Source: Achromobacter sp. RTa (GTDB lineage Bacteria; Pseudomonadota; Gammaproteobacteria; Burkholderiales; Burkholderiaceae_B). From it: DNA of 64,000 nucleotides. The position numbers were made by a program, and so were the translations under genes. Every line of letters starts with the position of its first letter. Positions within the stretch are counted from its first letter, which is position 1. The notes below the pieces were generated by a model. The model worked only from the letters and a program-made list of their open reading frames with translations. It did not search any database and was not told the DNA's origin. Below are positions 17,605 to 29,967 of the stretch, piece by piece. The stretch covers positions 62,001 through 126,000 of the forward strand of contig NZ_JPYO01000036.1 of assembly GCF_000757485.1 (NCBI RefSeq), read 5' to 3'.

Positions 17605-18416
17605 TTGGCGCCGCCGCTGGCCGGGCCGGCCGTGATCAGGCCTTCGGTAGGCGAACTGGGGGCGCCGCTGTACAGCTTTTTGGGCATGCGGCCGGCCAGG
17701 AAGGCCTCGCGGCCGGCTTCCACGCCCTTCTTCATGGCGCTGGCCATCAGGATGGGGTCGCGCGCGCCGGCGATGGCGGTGTTCATCAGGACGGCGTCGC
17801 AGCCCAGTTCCATGGCGATGGCGGCGTCCGAGGCGGTGCCCACGCCGGCGTCCACCACGATGGGCACGCGGGCCTGTTCGATGATGAGGCGCAGGTTCCA
17901 GGGGTTGAGGATACCCATGCCCGAGCCGATCAGCGAGGCCAGCGGCATCACCGCCACGGCGCCCAGGTCTTCCAGCATGCGGCACTGGATGGGGTCGTCG
18001 GTGCAATACACCATGACCTTGAAGCCGTCGTCCACCAGCGTCTTGGTGGCCTTCAGCGTTTCGGGCATGTTGGGGAACAGGGTGTGCGGGTCGCCCAGCA
18101 CTTCCAGCTTCACCAGGTCATGGCCGTCCAGCAACTCGCGCGCCAGGCGCAGCGTGCGCACGGCGTCGTCGGCGCTGTAGCAGCCGGCGGTGTTGGGCAG
18201 CAGGGTGAATTTCGAGGGCGGAACGTAGTCCAGCAGGTTGGGTTCGCCGGCGTTCTGGCCGATGTTGGTGCGGCGGATCGCGACGGTGACGATCTCGGTG
18301 CCGCTGGCGTCCAGCGCCGCGCGGGTCTGTTCGAAGTCCTTGTACTTGCCGGTGCCGACGAGCAGGCGCGACGAATAGGCGCGCCCGGCGATGGTGAGAG
18401 TGTCTTGAGTGGTCAT
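17601..18416 (-). CDS. thiG: Thiazole synthase ThiG
   Basis: 271 residues, a TIM-barrel enzyme that builds the thiazole phosphate of thiamine from DXP, dehydroglycine and ThiS thiocarboxylate. Family stretches are [20 protein letters not shown], the Schiff-base lysine region [53 protein letters not shown] and [16 protein letters not shown]. No thiS, thiO or thiC is present in the window. No TPP riboswitch signature was found in the 150 bases upstream, where btuF ends. Confidence 0.96.
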   Translation of the reverse strand: MTTQDTLTIAGRAYSSRLLVGTGKYKDFEQTRAALDASGTEIVTVAIRRTNIGQNAGEPNLLDYVPPSKFTLLPNTAGCYSADDAVRTLRLARELLDGHDLVKLEVLGDPHTLFPNMPETLKATKTLVDDGFKVMVYCTDDPIQCRMLEDLGAVAVMPLASLIGSGMGILNPWNLRLIIEQARVPIVVDAGVGTASDAAIAMELGCDAVLMNTAIAGARDPILMASAMKKGVEAGREAFLAGRMPKKLYSGAPSSPTEGLITAGPASGGAK

Positions 18417-18566
18417 GGCGGTGTTTCAAAGGGCGGGTGCGCACCATGCGAGGCCCGCGGGGACTGGCGTATCGTTGCACGAATGATAAAGCACGACGCG
18501 TATCGGCAGACGCATCCGGCGGAATACCGCGTTCCATAATTTGAAGATGGCGGCATGGAGGCCGGG

Positions 18567-19469
18567 TCAGCGGCGCAGGCGGTCCAGGTCGGCGCAGAGG
18601 ATCTCGGCCGCGTCCAGCAGGCGCGGCCCTGGCCGGTACAGCGCGTCCGCGTCGATCCCGTACACGTGGCCGAGCCGGGCGGCTGGCAGGCCCATGGTCT
18701 GCCAGGCCGCGAGGTTCCTGGGAGTGTCCTCCGGCCGGCTCACGCCCGCCAGCACGGCCTCGGGGCGGGCGGCCAGCACGCTCTCCAGCGTGACCTGCGG
18801 CGCCACGACGGGAGCCTGCCCGAAGACGTTGACGCCGCCGCAGGCGCGCAGGGCGTCGCTGACGATGCTGGAGTCGTTCAAGGTGAAGATGGGATCCAGG
18901 CCGGCCTGGACGAATACGCGCACAGGCCGGCGCCCCGCATAGCGCGCCTTCAGGGCGTCGAGCCGGGCGCGCATGTCCCGGGCGGCGGCCCGCGCCTGGG
19001 GTTCGGTGCCGAACAGGACCCCCATCCGCTCCACGGCGTCCGGGATGGCCGCCAGGGTGGGGGGATCGCTGTAGAAGACCGGCACGCCCAGCTTGTCCAT
19101 GACGCGCACGAGCGGCTCGGCGGGCGCCGCCTGCCAGGCGATCAGCAGATCGGGGCGGGCGGCGGCCACGCGTTCGGGGTCGGGCTGGGTGCCGTCGCCG
19201 ATCACCGGCAGGCGGCGGGCGGCGGGAGGGTAATCGCTGCCGCGGATGGTGGCGGCGATATGGTCGCCCGCTCCCGCGGCATAGACGAGCTCGGTGGCGT
19301 GCGGGGCCAGGGTGACCGCGCGCCTGGCGGGCGCGGCCAGGACGACCTCGCGGTTGCGGTCGTCGACGACCCGGATGCCCGGGCCGGGCGGCGCGCCGGC
19401 CGCGCAAGCGGCGCCCAGCGCCAGGATCAGCGCCAGGCCGGCGGTTGCGAACGCGCGGTCAGGTGTCAT
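18567..19469 (-). CDS. btuF: Periplasmic cobalamin-binding protein (BtuF-like)
   Basis: 300 residues. A Sec signal (1-26; CAAGAPPG could also be read as a lipobox, AACAAG) is followed by a class III Peripl_BP_2 fold. The family pattern VTLAPHATELVYAAGAGDHIAATIRGSDYPPAARRLPVIGD (positions about 52-92) closely resembles BtuF. It would hand vitamin B12 to the BtuCD inner membrane importer, which is not in this window. It starts 55 bases after the btuB stop, in the same unit, so the cobalamin riboswitch ahead of btuB probably controls it too. Confidence 0.85.
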   Translation of the reverse strand: MTPDRAFATAGLALILALGAACAAGAPPGPGIRVVDDRNREVVLAAPARRAVTLAPHATELVYAAGAGDHIAATIRGSDYPPAARRLPVIGDGTQPDPERVAAARPDLLIAWQAAPAEPLVRVMDKLGVPVFYSDPPTLAAIPDAVERMGVLFGTEPQARAAARDMRARLDALKARYAGRRPVRVFVQAGLDPIFTLNDSSIVSDALRACGGVNVFGQAPVVAPQVTLESVLAARPEAVLAGVSRPEDTPRNLAAWQTMGLPAARLGHVYGIDADALYRPGPRLLDAAEILCADLDRLRR

Positions 19470-19523
19470 GCAAGGGCCTCGATAGCGCCGGCCCGGGAGG
19501 GCCGGCGGGTCGGAGGACCGCGA

Positions 19524-21569
19524 TCAATAACGCAGCGTGAGCGATGCGTAGAAATTGCGGCCCGGGGCGGGATACAGGCTGTAGTTGGCGACGGGGCCCA
19601 GCATTTCGAACGAGGCATTGCCGCCACGGATGCCGTAGGTAGCGTACTGGCGGTCGAAGATGTTGTTCACGCCCACCGCGCCTTCGATGTTGCGGGTGAA
19701 TTTATACGCCAGCTTCGTGTTGAACAGCACGTAGGCGTCGAGTTGCTTGTCGAACTGGTTGGCCTGGTCGTTGTCCATGCGCGACTTGCCCACGTATTGC
19801 GCCGTGACGTTCCACAGGAAGGCATCGGTGGGGCGCCAGGTCACGCCGGCGTTCGCCAGCCACTTGGGCGCCAACGGCACGGTCTTGCCCGACAGGTCCA
19901 CGCCGACGTAGGTGCCGGAGCGGAACTGCGCTTCCATCCAGGTCAGGTTCGCATCGAGCGTGAGACTGCTGGAAATCGCTGTGTGGCCTTCCAGCTCGAT
20001 GCCTTGGCGGCGGGTCGGATCCAGGTTGGTATTGGCGCCGGTGCCCGGACCCCACATGCCGTCGGCCAGCGGGTTGTACTGGATCTCGTTGGTCAGGTCG
20101 GAACGGAAGTACGACAGGCGGGCGCTGCTGCTGGCCGATTGCCAGGTCACGCCGATTTCCTTGTCGGTGGACGTCTGCGGCGCCAACGGGGTCTGCACCG
20201 ACAGCAGTTCGTCGGCGTTGGGCAGGCGGAAGCTGCGGCCGACCTTGCCGTACACGCCGAAGCCGGCGGGCAGGTCCTGGCGCACGCCGAGCTGCCAGGC
20301 GGTGAGGTGGTTGCTGCGGTCGGAGGGCGTGCCCGTGCCCGAGATCACTTCCAGGTCGTCGGAGGCGTACTGGCGGCGCACGCCCATCGTCACGTAGGTG
20401 CTTTCGGTGGCGCGGACCTGGCCTTCGGCGAACAGGCCATATTGATGCTGGCGCGACTGCCACTTCGACGGCTGGAAATCGTAATAGGCATTCTGGTTGG
20501 CGGTGGTCTTGGCTTCCTGGCCGTCGGCGCCGAAGACGATGCTGTGGCCGCCGTCGATCGGCAGGCGGTAGCGCACGCTGGCGATGTTCTCTTCCAGCTT
20601 CTGGTCGCGCAGGATGTCGCCGAAGCCGTCGTACGACAGGCCGTCCAGCTTCTTTTCGCGGGTCGACAGGTCGGCATACAGGGTGCCGGCGCCGATCGCC
20701 TGCTCGAGCTGCAGGCCGAAGGTGGTGGTGGTGGTCTTGACGTAATCGATATCGTTCTTGGAGCCGCGCGGATCGTCCTGGTATTCGTTCACGCCCGTCG
20801 TCGGGTTGATCGTGCGCGGTCCGGGCAATTCCAGCTTCTGCGTGGTGGTGCGGCCATACAGGCGGATCGAGCCGTCGTCATGGCGGAAGGTGATGCCGCC
20901 GCCGCCGCCCTCGCGGCGTTCCCCGCTGTGGTCGCGGTAGCCGTCGGTGTGCAGCGACTGCATGTAGGCGTCGACGCCCACTTTCTCGTTGTTCAGGGCC
21001 ACGGCGGCGTCGTACTGGCGCAGGCCGTAGCTGCCGAAGGTGGCCGTCGCGCGCGCGGTGACCGGCTCCTTGGCGAAGTCCTTGCGGGTGATGATGTTGA
21101 TCACGCCGCCGGTGGTGCCGCCGCCGTACTGCACCGAGCCGCTGCCGCGCACGATCTCGATCCGCTCGACCTGGTCCAGCGGCACCACGCCCAGGCCGGG
21201 CGCGGACAGGTCGTTGGTGTTCTGCTTGACGCCGTCGATCAGGATCAGCGTGTTGCTGGCGCCGGTGATGCCGAAGCCGCGCAGGTCCACGATGGCGTTG
21301 TCGCTGGAGCCGGTGGTGTTGACCAGATGGATGCCTGCCTGCGTCGACAGCAGGTCTTGCATGGTGCGCGCGCTGCTGGCCTCGATGTCCTTGGCGGTGA
21401 CGACCGAGATGGACACCGGCAGCGTGCGGCCGTCGCCCGGCACGCGCTGGGCGGTGACGGTGACCGCGTCGAGTTCTGGAGTGGGGGAAGCGTCTTGCTG
21501 GGCGGCGGCGATGGCCGGAGCGGAACAGAGCAGGGCGCCGGCATAGCGCCGGATGGAGCGGGCTTTCAT
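19524..21569 (-). CDS. btuB: TonB-dependent vitamin B12 receptor (BtuB-like)
   Basis: 681 residues. Signal peptide (1-24), a TonB box-like stretch [11 protein letters not shown] (about 34-44), plug domain (about 50-165, with [11 protein letters not shown] and [22 protein letters not shown]) and a 22-strand barrel ending in an aromatic residue (SLTLRY). The plug sequence alone does not fix the substrate; assignment to cobalamin comes from the riboswitch immediately upstream and btuF immediately downstream. The GAGG Shine-Dalgarno lies eight bases before the ATG. It ends 54 bases before btuF. Confidence 0.88.
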   Translation of the reverse strand: MKARSIRRYAGALLCSAPAIAAAQQDASPTPELDAVTVTAQRVPGDGRTLPVSISVVTAKDIEASSARTMQDLLSTQAGIHLVNTTGSSDNAIVDLRGFGITGASNTLILIDGVKQNTNDLSAPGLGVVPLDQVERIEIVRGSGSVQYGGGTTGGVINIITRKDFAKEPVTARATATFGSYGLRQYDAAVALNNEKVGVDAYMQSLHTDGYRDHSGERREGGGGGITFRHDDGSIRLYGRTTTQKLELPGPRTINPTTGVNEYQDDPRGSKNDIDYVKTTTTTFGLQLEQAIGAGTLYADLSTREKKLDGLSYDGFGDILRDQKLEENIASVRYRLPIDGGHSIVFGADGQEAKTTANQNAYYDFQPSKWQSRQHQYGLFAEGQVRATESTYVTMGVRRQYASDDLEVISGTGTPSDRSNHLTAWQLGVRQDLPAGFGVYGKVGRSFRLPNADELLSVQTPLAPQTSTDKEIGVTWQSASSSARLSYFRSDLTNEIQYNPLADGMWGPGTGANTNLDPTRRQGIELEGHTAISSSLTLDANLTWMEAQFRSGTYVGVDLSGKTVPLAPKWLANAGVTWRPTDAFLWNVTAQYVGKSRMDNDQANQFDKQLDAYVLFNTKLAYKFTRNIEGAVGVNNIFDRQYATYGIRGGNASFEMLGPVANYSLYPAPGRNFYASLTLRY

Positions 21570-21611
21570 CTACGTAACCTCGATGCGACCCGCGACCCCG
21601 CAGGTCATTCA

Positions 21612-21679
21612 CGATGGGAGGACGTCCAGCGCCGCAAGCGGGGCGATCGGGGCCCGGCGGGCGGCAAGAGTGGACGTCC
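21612..21679 (-). promoter_or_regulatory. Long-range stem in the btuB leader (possible expression platform)
   Basis: GGACGTCCA (21612-21620) and TGGACGTCC (21671-21679) are exact complements flanking a 50-base GC-rich loop between the riboswitch and the btuB start. The first copy begins just downstream of the aptamer. It could act as part of the ligand-controlled switch. Confidence 0.45.
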
Positions 21680-21682
21680 TGA

Positions 21683-21850
21683 CTGGCGAACTGGCCGGTA
21701 TCGGGCTGCCATGGGCGCGTCGCGCGCATGGGGACCGTTGCGGGGGCAGCACAGGCTGGAGCCGGGAGGGGCGGGCGCCTTGTGGGGCCCTGCCGTCCTG
21801 CGGACATCTTCCTGTTTCCCGTTTACCTTTCGCACGCTGCCTGCAAGTGT
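21683..21850 (-). ncRNA. Cobalamin riboswitch controlling btuB
   Basis: Read on the minus strand, the leader contains in order the conserved blocks of the cobalamin aptamer: GCAGGCAGCGTGCGAAAGGT (from 21845), AAACGGGAAACAGG, GCTGCCCCCGCAACGGTC (around 21748-21731) and the B12-box-like GCCCGATACCGGCCAG (21705-21690). Order and spacing match the class I cobalamin element. It lies about 115 bases before btuB, a B12 transport gene, the classic target. With vitamin B12 bound it would be expected to shut down btuB and probably btuF. Confidence 0.9.
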
Positions 21851-22017
21851 TGCGTTCTTGCATGCGCTCTGCGCCGAAAGCACCGGTTCGGGGCCGAAAC
21901 TGTATCACCGGGAGGCGAGGATTAGCCCATTTTGTTACGATCAAGGCTTGTTTTTCCGGCGTTTTTCGCTTTTTAGCCACATTGCGCCGCCGTCGCCAAC
22001 TCCATCCGGACCTGCCC

Positions 22018-25791
<3,774 letters not shown>

Positions 25792-25805
25792 ACGGGGCGC
25801 AAGGC

Positions 25806-25837
25806 AAGGCCGGCCTGAGGGGGCCGGCCTTTCTTTT
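25806..25837 (+). terminator. Rho-independent terminator of metH
   Basis: Perfect 10-bp stem AAGGCCGGCC / GGCCGGCCTT, six-base loop TGAGGG, then TTTCTTTT. It begins 15 bases after the metH stop. The minus-strand side lacks a T tract, so it works for metH only. Confidence 0.9.
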
Positions 25838-25847
25838 GCGAAGGGCG

Positions 25848-27311
25848 CTAGCGCGGCGGCCCGGCCAGCCGGCCCAGCACGGCTTCCAGCGTCAGGCCGA
25901 TCGCCAGGATCTTCCTGTCTTCGCCGGGCAGGCCGTCCACTTCCAGTCCCACGGGCAGGCCTTGCTCCGAAAGGCCCGCGGGCACGCTGAGCCCGGGCAG
26001 GCCGGCGTTGCTGCCCGGATCGACGTTGCGGGCGAGCCGGGCGAAGTTCTCGAGGCTGCTGGCTTCCGGCGCGGATGCCATGGGCATGACCGGCGACGTG
26101 GGAAACAGCAGGCCGTCGAGCGCATGCTCCTGGAATGCGCGGCGGTAGACGCCGATGAGCTCGCCGCGATGCACGGCCATGGCGCGTTCGTACAGCGGCT
26201 GCAGCGGCAGCAGCTCGCCGGACGGCGTGGGCAGGACGCCCGGCATGATCAGGCCGTCGAAAATCGCTTTGACGTCCGGGCTCGATATCTGCGCCGCTAC
26301 CTCTTCGACGCTCACCCCGGCGCCGTAGCGCTGAAGATAATCCGCCAGGTCCGCCTTCTGTTCGTACAGGCAGACCGGCATGCCGACCGCGGCGTTGCTG
26401 GCCTCCAGGCCCGGCATGTCCAGTTCCACGAGCTGCACGCCCGCGGCGCGCAGCCTGGCGAGGGCGACGTCCGTTGCCGCCTGCACCTGCGGGTCCAGGT
26501 CCTTCCAGAAATACGCATGCAGGCCCAGCCTCAATCCGCTTGCCGGCAGGGGCGCCAGGGCCTGGTCGTCGCCGGCCAGCACGGCGTCCAGGAGCACGAT
26601 GTCGTCCATGCAGTTGGCGATGGGGCCGGGGGTGTCGCGCGTGTGCGAGATAGGCGTGATGCCCGCGCCGTCATACCGCCCCACCGACGGCCGGAAGCCG
26701 GCGGCGCCATTCAATGCGGCGGGCAGGCGCACCGAGGCGCCCGTGTCGGTGCCCAGCGCGGCGGGCGCCAGGCGCGCGCCCACGGCCGCGCCGCTGCCCG
26801 AGGACGAGCCGCCGGCGATGAGGCGGGCGTCGTAGGCATTGCGCGTGCCCACGCTGTTCTCGCCGGGAAACGCGGTGTTGTAGCCAGACACGCCGAACGC
26901 CAGTTCGTGCATGTGGGTCTTGCCCACGATGACGGCCCCGGCTTCGCGCAGACGCCGCACCACGGGCGCGTCCTCGGCCGGGCGGAACTGCCTGAGGGCG
27001 GGCGTGCCCGCCGTGTTGGGCAGGCCTGCGACGTGGATGTTGTCCTTGATGGCGATGGGCACGCCGACCAGCGGGCCGGCTGGTCGGCCGCCCTGGGCGC
27101 GCGCCGCGTCGCAGGCGGCGGCCTGGGCGAGCGCGCCGTCCCGGTCCACGGCGATGAAGGCGTTGAGGTCCTCGCGGGCGGCGATGCGGTCCAGGCATGC
27201 CTGGGTCAGCGCGACGCTGGATAGGCCGCCTTCGCGGATCAGGGCGGCCGCCTGCGTGACGGTCAGGCCGGCCAGGGATTCGGCGGGCGGCTGCTTGGAG
27301 GGGTCGGACAT
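25848..27311 (-). CDS. Amidase (amidase-signature family; indoleacetamide hydrolase-like)
   Basis: 487 residues. Ser-cisSer-Lys amidase: catalytic K89 in PIAIKDN, cis-Ser 169 in [12 protein letters not shown] and nucleophile S193 in [13 protein letters not shown] (the usual GG before the Ser is GA here). It hydrolyses a small carboxamide; the nearest named activities are indoleacetamide hydrolase and general amidases, but the substrate cannot be read from sequence. Cytosolic, no signal peptide. It stands alone on the minus strand between the metH terminator and the methyltransferase gene, with which it may be co-transcribed (94-base gap). Confidence 0.85.
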   Translation of the reverse strand: MSDPSKQPPAESLAGLTVTQAAALIREGGLSSVALTQACLDRIAAREDLNAFIAVDRDGALAQAAACDAARAQGGRPAGPLVGVPIAIKDNIHVAGLPNTAGTPALRQFRPAEDAPVVRRLREAGAVIVGKTHMHELAFGVSGYNTAFPGENSVGTRNAYDARLIAGGSSSGSGAAVGARLAPAALGTDTGASVRLPAALNGAAGFRPSVGRYDGAGITPISHTRDTPGPIANCMDDIVLLDAVLAGDDQALAPLPASGLRLGLHAYFWKDLDPQVQAATDVALARLRAAGVQLVELDMPGLEASNAAVGMPVCLYEQKADLADYLQRYGAGVSVEEVAAQISSPDVKAIFDGLIMPGVLPTPSGELLPLQPLYERAMAVHRGELIGVYRRAFQEHALDGLLFPTSPVMPMASAPEASSLENFARLARNVDPGSNAGLPGLSVPAGLSEQGLPVGLEVDGLPGEDRKILAIGLTLEAVLGRLAGPPR

Positions 27312-27405
27312 GGCGCTTCCTTGTTGTACGGTTTCCGGGTCATCCGTATCTATACAAGGCCGGCGCCGAGGCTGTCGAGCGCGGCGCCCTGCCGGGGGCG
27401 CGGAT

Positions 27406-28176
27406 TCAACCCGGCTTTTTCACCACGATGGTGGCCGTGTCGCTGGTGAAGGAGCCGTCGTCCCGCACCTCGAAGTGCGCGCGCACCACATCGGGTGCGA
27501 TGCCGAACATGTGGCGCAGCGCCGCCACCAGCGTGTCCGGCGTGCGCATGCGGGTCACCCAGGACTGGAATTCCAGGGGCAGGCGGCGAGGCTCCAGGCC
27601 TTGCAGGGTGAAGCCGGCCTCGGTCAGCATACGGGTCCATTCGGCAACCGAATAGTCGCGCACGTGAGAGGTGTCGCGCAGCACTTCGATCGTCTGCAGC
27701 CAGGTGTCCAGCAACGGTTCGCCCGGCGAGACCACGTCGGCGAACACGGCGATGCCGCCAGGCTTGAGCACGCGGAAAGCCTCGCGCAGCCCGCGCCCGG
27801 CATCCTGCCAGTGGTGGGTGGAATAGCGCGACATCACCAGGTCGAATTCGCCGTCGTCGAAGGGCAGGTATTCGGCCTTGCCCTGACAGGTGGCCAGGTT
27901 GGCCAGACCGCGCTTGGCGGCTTCTCCGGCGACCACGTCCAGCATCTGCTGCGACAGGTCATAGGCGGTGACGTGCTGGACCCGGGGCGCGACATGAAAG
28001 CTCACGTGGCCGCCGCCGCAGCCCAGGTCCAGCAGGCGCGCGCCGGGATGCTGGCCGGCGATGCCGGCCATTTGCAGCAGGTCCTCGCCCTGGGCGTGCA
28101 CCGCGCTGGTCAGGTAGGCGGTGGCGCGCGGGCTGAACTGGCGGTCGACGGCGTCGTCGTGCGTGCTGGAAGTCAT
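27406..28176 (-). CDS. Class I SAM-dependent methyltransferase
   Basis: 256 residues from the ATG at 28176; a longer frame to 28281 would enter the divergent promoter. Motif [15 protein letters not shown], motif [14 protein letters not shown], and post-[22 protein letters not shown] describe a UbiE/Coq5-like small-molecule methyltransferase. The substrate is unknown. It faces away from an XRE regulator gene 118 bases upstream, which is the likely controller. Confidence 0.85.
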   Translation of the reverse strand: MTSSTHDDAVDRQFSPRATAYLTSAVHAQGEDLLQMAGIAGQHPGARLLDLGCGGGHVSFHVAPRVQHVTAYDLSQQMLDVVAGEAAKRGLANLATCQGKAEYLPFDDGEFDLVMSRYSTHHWQDAGRGLREAFRVLKPGGIAVFADVVSPGEPLLDTWLQTIEVLRDTSHVRDYSVAEWTRMLTEAGFTLQGLEPRRLPLEFQSWVTRMRTPDTLVAALRHMFGIAPDVVRAHFEVRDDGSFTSDTATIVVKKPG

Positions 28177-28294
28177 GGAAATCCTTTTGGTTGCGGAAAG
28201 CGGAAAAAAACAGCGGGCCCGCTCGGAAGTAAGGGGTGCAGGCGCTAAGATAGGCGGGCCGCTATACACGTACAAGCCCATTGCTGATCCTGGT

Positions 28295-29116
28295 ATGACT
28301 ACTTCCCCCCAGCCCGGCGCCGCCGGCCATGAAGGTTCCCGCGTGCGCCGTCAGGCGCTGGGCGAGTTCGTGCGTAGCGCGCGATCCCGCATCACGCCCC
28401 AGATGGCCGGTCTGCCAGAAGGCATGCGCCGGCGCACCCCCGGACTAAGGCGCGAAGAGGTTGCCCAGCTGTGCGGCATCAGCGTGACCTGGTACACCTG
28501 GATCGAACAGGGACGGGAGGTCTCGGTATCTCCTTCGGTCTGGTCGCGGATCGCCGGCGTGCTGCAATTGGCGCGCGCGGAGCGCGCCTATCTGTTCGAT
28601 CTGGCCGACTGCGCCGATCCGCAGCATCCCCGCGACGACGCGGGCGGCGTGCCAGGATCCTTGCAGGAATGCGTGAATGCCATCAATGCGCCGGCGTACG
28701 TGCTGGACCGCGCCTGGAACGTGCTTGCGTACAACGAGCCGCTGCGCGATCTTTTCGACGATTGGCCCAGGCGCGATGCCGAGCCCAACCTGCTGCGCTA
28801 CATCTTCCTGGATCCGGCCGCGCGCGAGCTGGTGGTGGATTGGGACCAGCGCGCCCGCCGGGTGGTGGCGGAATTCCGGGCCGACGCGGGCGCGCACCTG
28901 GACGAGCCGGCGGTGCTGGGGCTTCTGGACGGCCTTGGCCGGCAAAGCCCGGTATTCGCGCATTGGTGGACGCGCCACGCGGTGGTGGAGCGCGAGGGCG
29001 GCGTGCGCGAATTCCAGCACCCGTTGCGCGGCAAGCTGGCCTACCAGCAGATCACCTTCCGCCTGGCCACGCATCCGGACCTGAAGCTGGTGATGCTGCT
29101 GGGGGCCGGAGCCTAG
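28295..29116 (+). CDS. XRE-family regulator with MmyB-like ligand-binding domain
   Basis: 273 residues. The N-terminal helix-turn-helix (about 38-62) includes the hallmark LPEGMRRRTPGLRREEVAQLCGIS and TWYTWIEQGREVSVS. The C-terminal MmyB/MLTR domain (about 105-265; VLAYNEPLRDLFDDW, NLLRYIFLDPAARELVVDW) is a PAS-like fold that binds fatty-acid-like ligands in characterised relatives. Such regulators usually repress the neighbouring divergent oxidoreductase or methyltransferase gene, here the SAM methyltransferase. The ATG at 28295 lies where the HTH homology starts; upstream frame is non-conserved. Confidence 0.88.
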   Translation: MTTSPQPGAAGHEGSRVRRQALGEFVRSARSRITPQMAGLPEGMRRRTPGLRREEVAQLCGISVTWYTWIEQGREVSVSPSVWSRIAGVLQLARAERAYLFDLADCADPQHPRDDAGGVPGSLQECVNAINAPAYVLDRAWNVLAYNEPLRDLFDDWPRRDAEPNLLRYIFLDPAARELVVDWDQRARRVVAEFRADAGAHLDEPAVLGLLDGLGRQSPVFAHWWTRHAVVEREGGVREFQHPLRGKLAYQQITFRLATHPDLKLVMLLGAGA

Positions 29117-29123
29117 CGGGAGC

Positions 29124-29801
29124 CTACTTCACCAGCCCGTGTTCAGTGAGGTAGCGGATCAGGAATTCGCCGTGGCCTTCGATGTCGCGCCGGATCTCGC
29201 GCACGACTGCCTCAGTGTCGCCGGCTTCGAGCGCGGCGATGATGCCCTCGTGCGGGTGCCCGTCAGGCAGGACCGGAAAGGGCGGGGTGTACAGATAGGA
29301 CAAGTATGAAGCCGTCTGCACCCACAGGTTCTCGATCATCGACAGCAGGTGCGGCATCCGCGCGGCCGAGTACAGCGCGAAATGGAAGTCGAAATTGCGC
29401 GCCAGCACCGGAGCCATCAACTGCTGCCGGCGGCTTTCCATCAGGCTGGCGTGGATGGCCCGCAGCTCGGCGATCAGGGCCGGGGTGGCATGGGGCACGG
29501 CGCGCCTGGCCGCGAAGCATTCGAGTTCCAGCCGGATGCTGCGCAATTCCTGCAGCTGCGCCACGGTGAGTTCGGGCACCTTGACCGATTTACCGGGGCT
29601 GAGCGTCAGGGCGCGTTCCGACACGAGTTGCAGCAATGCCTCGCGCACGGGGGTCTGGCTCACGCCAAGAGAGTCGGTGATCGAGCGCAGCGTGATCGTG
29701 TCGCCCGGGCGCAGCTCGCCCATCATGATCTTCTGCTTGATTTCACGATAGATGCGGGCGGTCATGTTTTCCCGCTGCATCGGCGCCAAATTGATGGTCA
29801 T
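29124..29801 (-). CDS. GntR-family regulator, FadR/FCD subfamily
   Basis: 225 residues. Winged helix N-terminus (about 12-75; GDTITLRSITDSLGVSQTPVREALLQL) and an FCD ligand-binding domain (about 85-215) with the metal-site pattern NFDFHFALY, then HEGIIAALEAGD and EGHGEFL. Regulators of this type control catabolic genes and are released by a pathway metabolite. It is divergent from the ThDP-enzyme operon, and the 166 bases between contain two matching palindromes (29891-29906 and 29939-29954), so it very likely represses both itself and the operon. Confidence 0.92.
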   Translation of the reverse strand: MTINLAPMQRENMTARIYREIKQKIMMGELRPGDTITLRSITDSLGVSQTPVREALLQLVSERALTLSPGKSVKVPELTVAQLQELRSIRLELECFAARRAVPHATPALIAELRAIHASLMESRRQQLMAPVLARNFDFHFALYSAARMPHLLSMIENLWVQTASYLSYLYTPPFPVLPDGHPHEGIIAALEAGDTEAVVREIRRDIEGHGEFLIRYLTEHGLVK

Positions 29802-29890
29802 CCTGTGTTTCCTGGTCGGCCGGCCGCAAGGCTCGGCGCGGGGCGGCCCGCGCTAGGCGATTCTACCGTTCTCCCCAGCGCCACATTTTG

Positions 29891-29906
29891 TATTTTGTAA
29901 AAAATA
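29891..29906. promoter_or_regulatory. Upstream copy of the GntR operator
   Basis: TATTTTGTAAAAAATA differs at two of 16 positions from the second site at 29939-29954, and the two sites start 48 bases apart. Near-palindromic with six-base arms. It is closer to the gntR side of the divergent region. Confidence 0.6.
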
Positions 29907-29912
29907 AAATTA

Positions 29913-29942
29913 TTGACCGGCGGCATTGTCACCATCTATATT
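29913..29942 (+). promoter_or_regulatory. Promoter of the ThDP-enzyme/transport operon
   Basis: TTGACC (29913-29918) and TATATT (29937-29942) with an 18-base spacer are a good sigma-70 match. The -10 hexamer is inside the palindromic operator, so repressor binding would block RNA polymerase directly. An AGGAG Shine-Dalgarno follows at 29958-29962, six bases from the ATG. Confidence 0.65.
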
Positions 29943-29954
29943 TTATAAAATATA
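29937..29954. promoter_or_regulatory. Main GntR operator over the operon promoter
   Basis: TATATTTTATAAAATATA is a perfect 18-bp palindrome in otherwise GC-rich DNA. It covers the -10 element and the expected transcription start of the operon. A second copy lies 48 bases upstream. Confidence 0.7.
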
Positions 29955-29967
29955 AACAGGAGACGAG

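Noticed and set aside
18417..18566. TPP riboswitch upstream of thiG
   Set aside because: Neither the CTGAGA block nor the later conserved TPP block is present on the minus strand.
21866..22017. SAH riboswitch upstream of metH
   Set aside because: Such elements occur before metH or ahcY in relatives, but the conserved GC-rich blocks and their pairing could not be found here.
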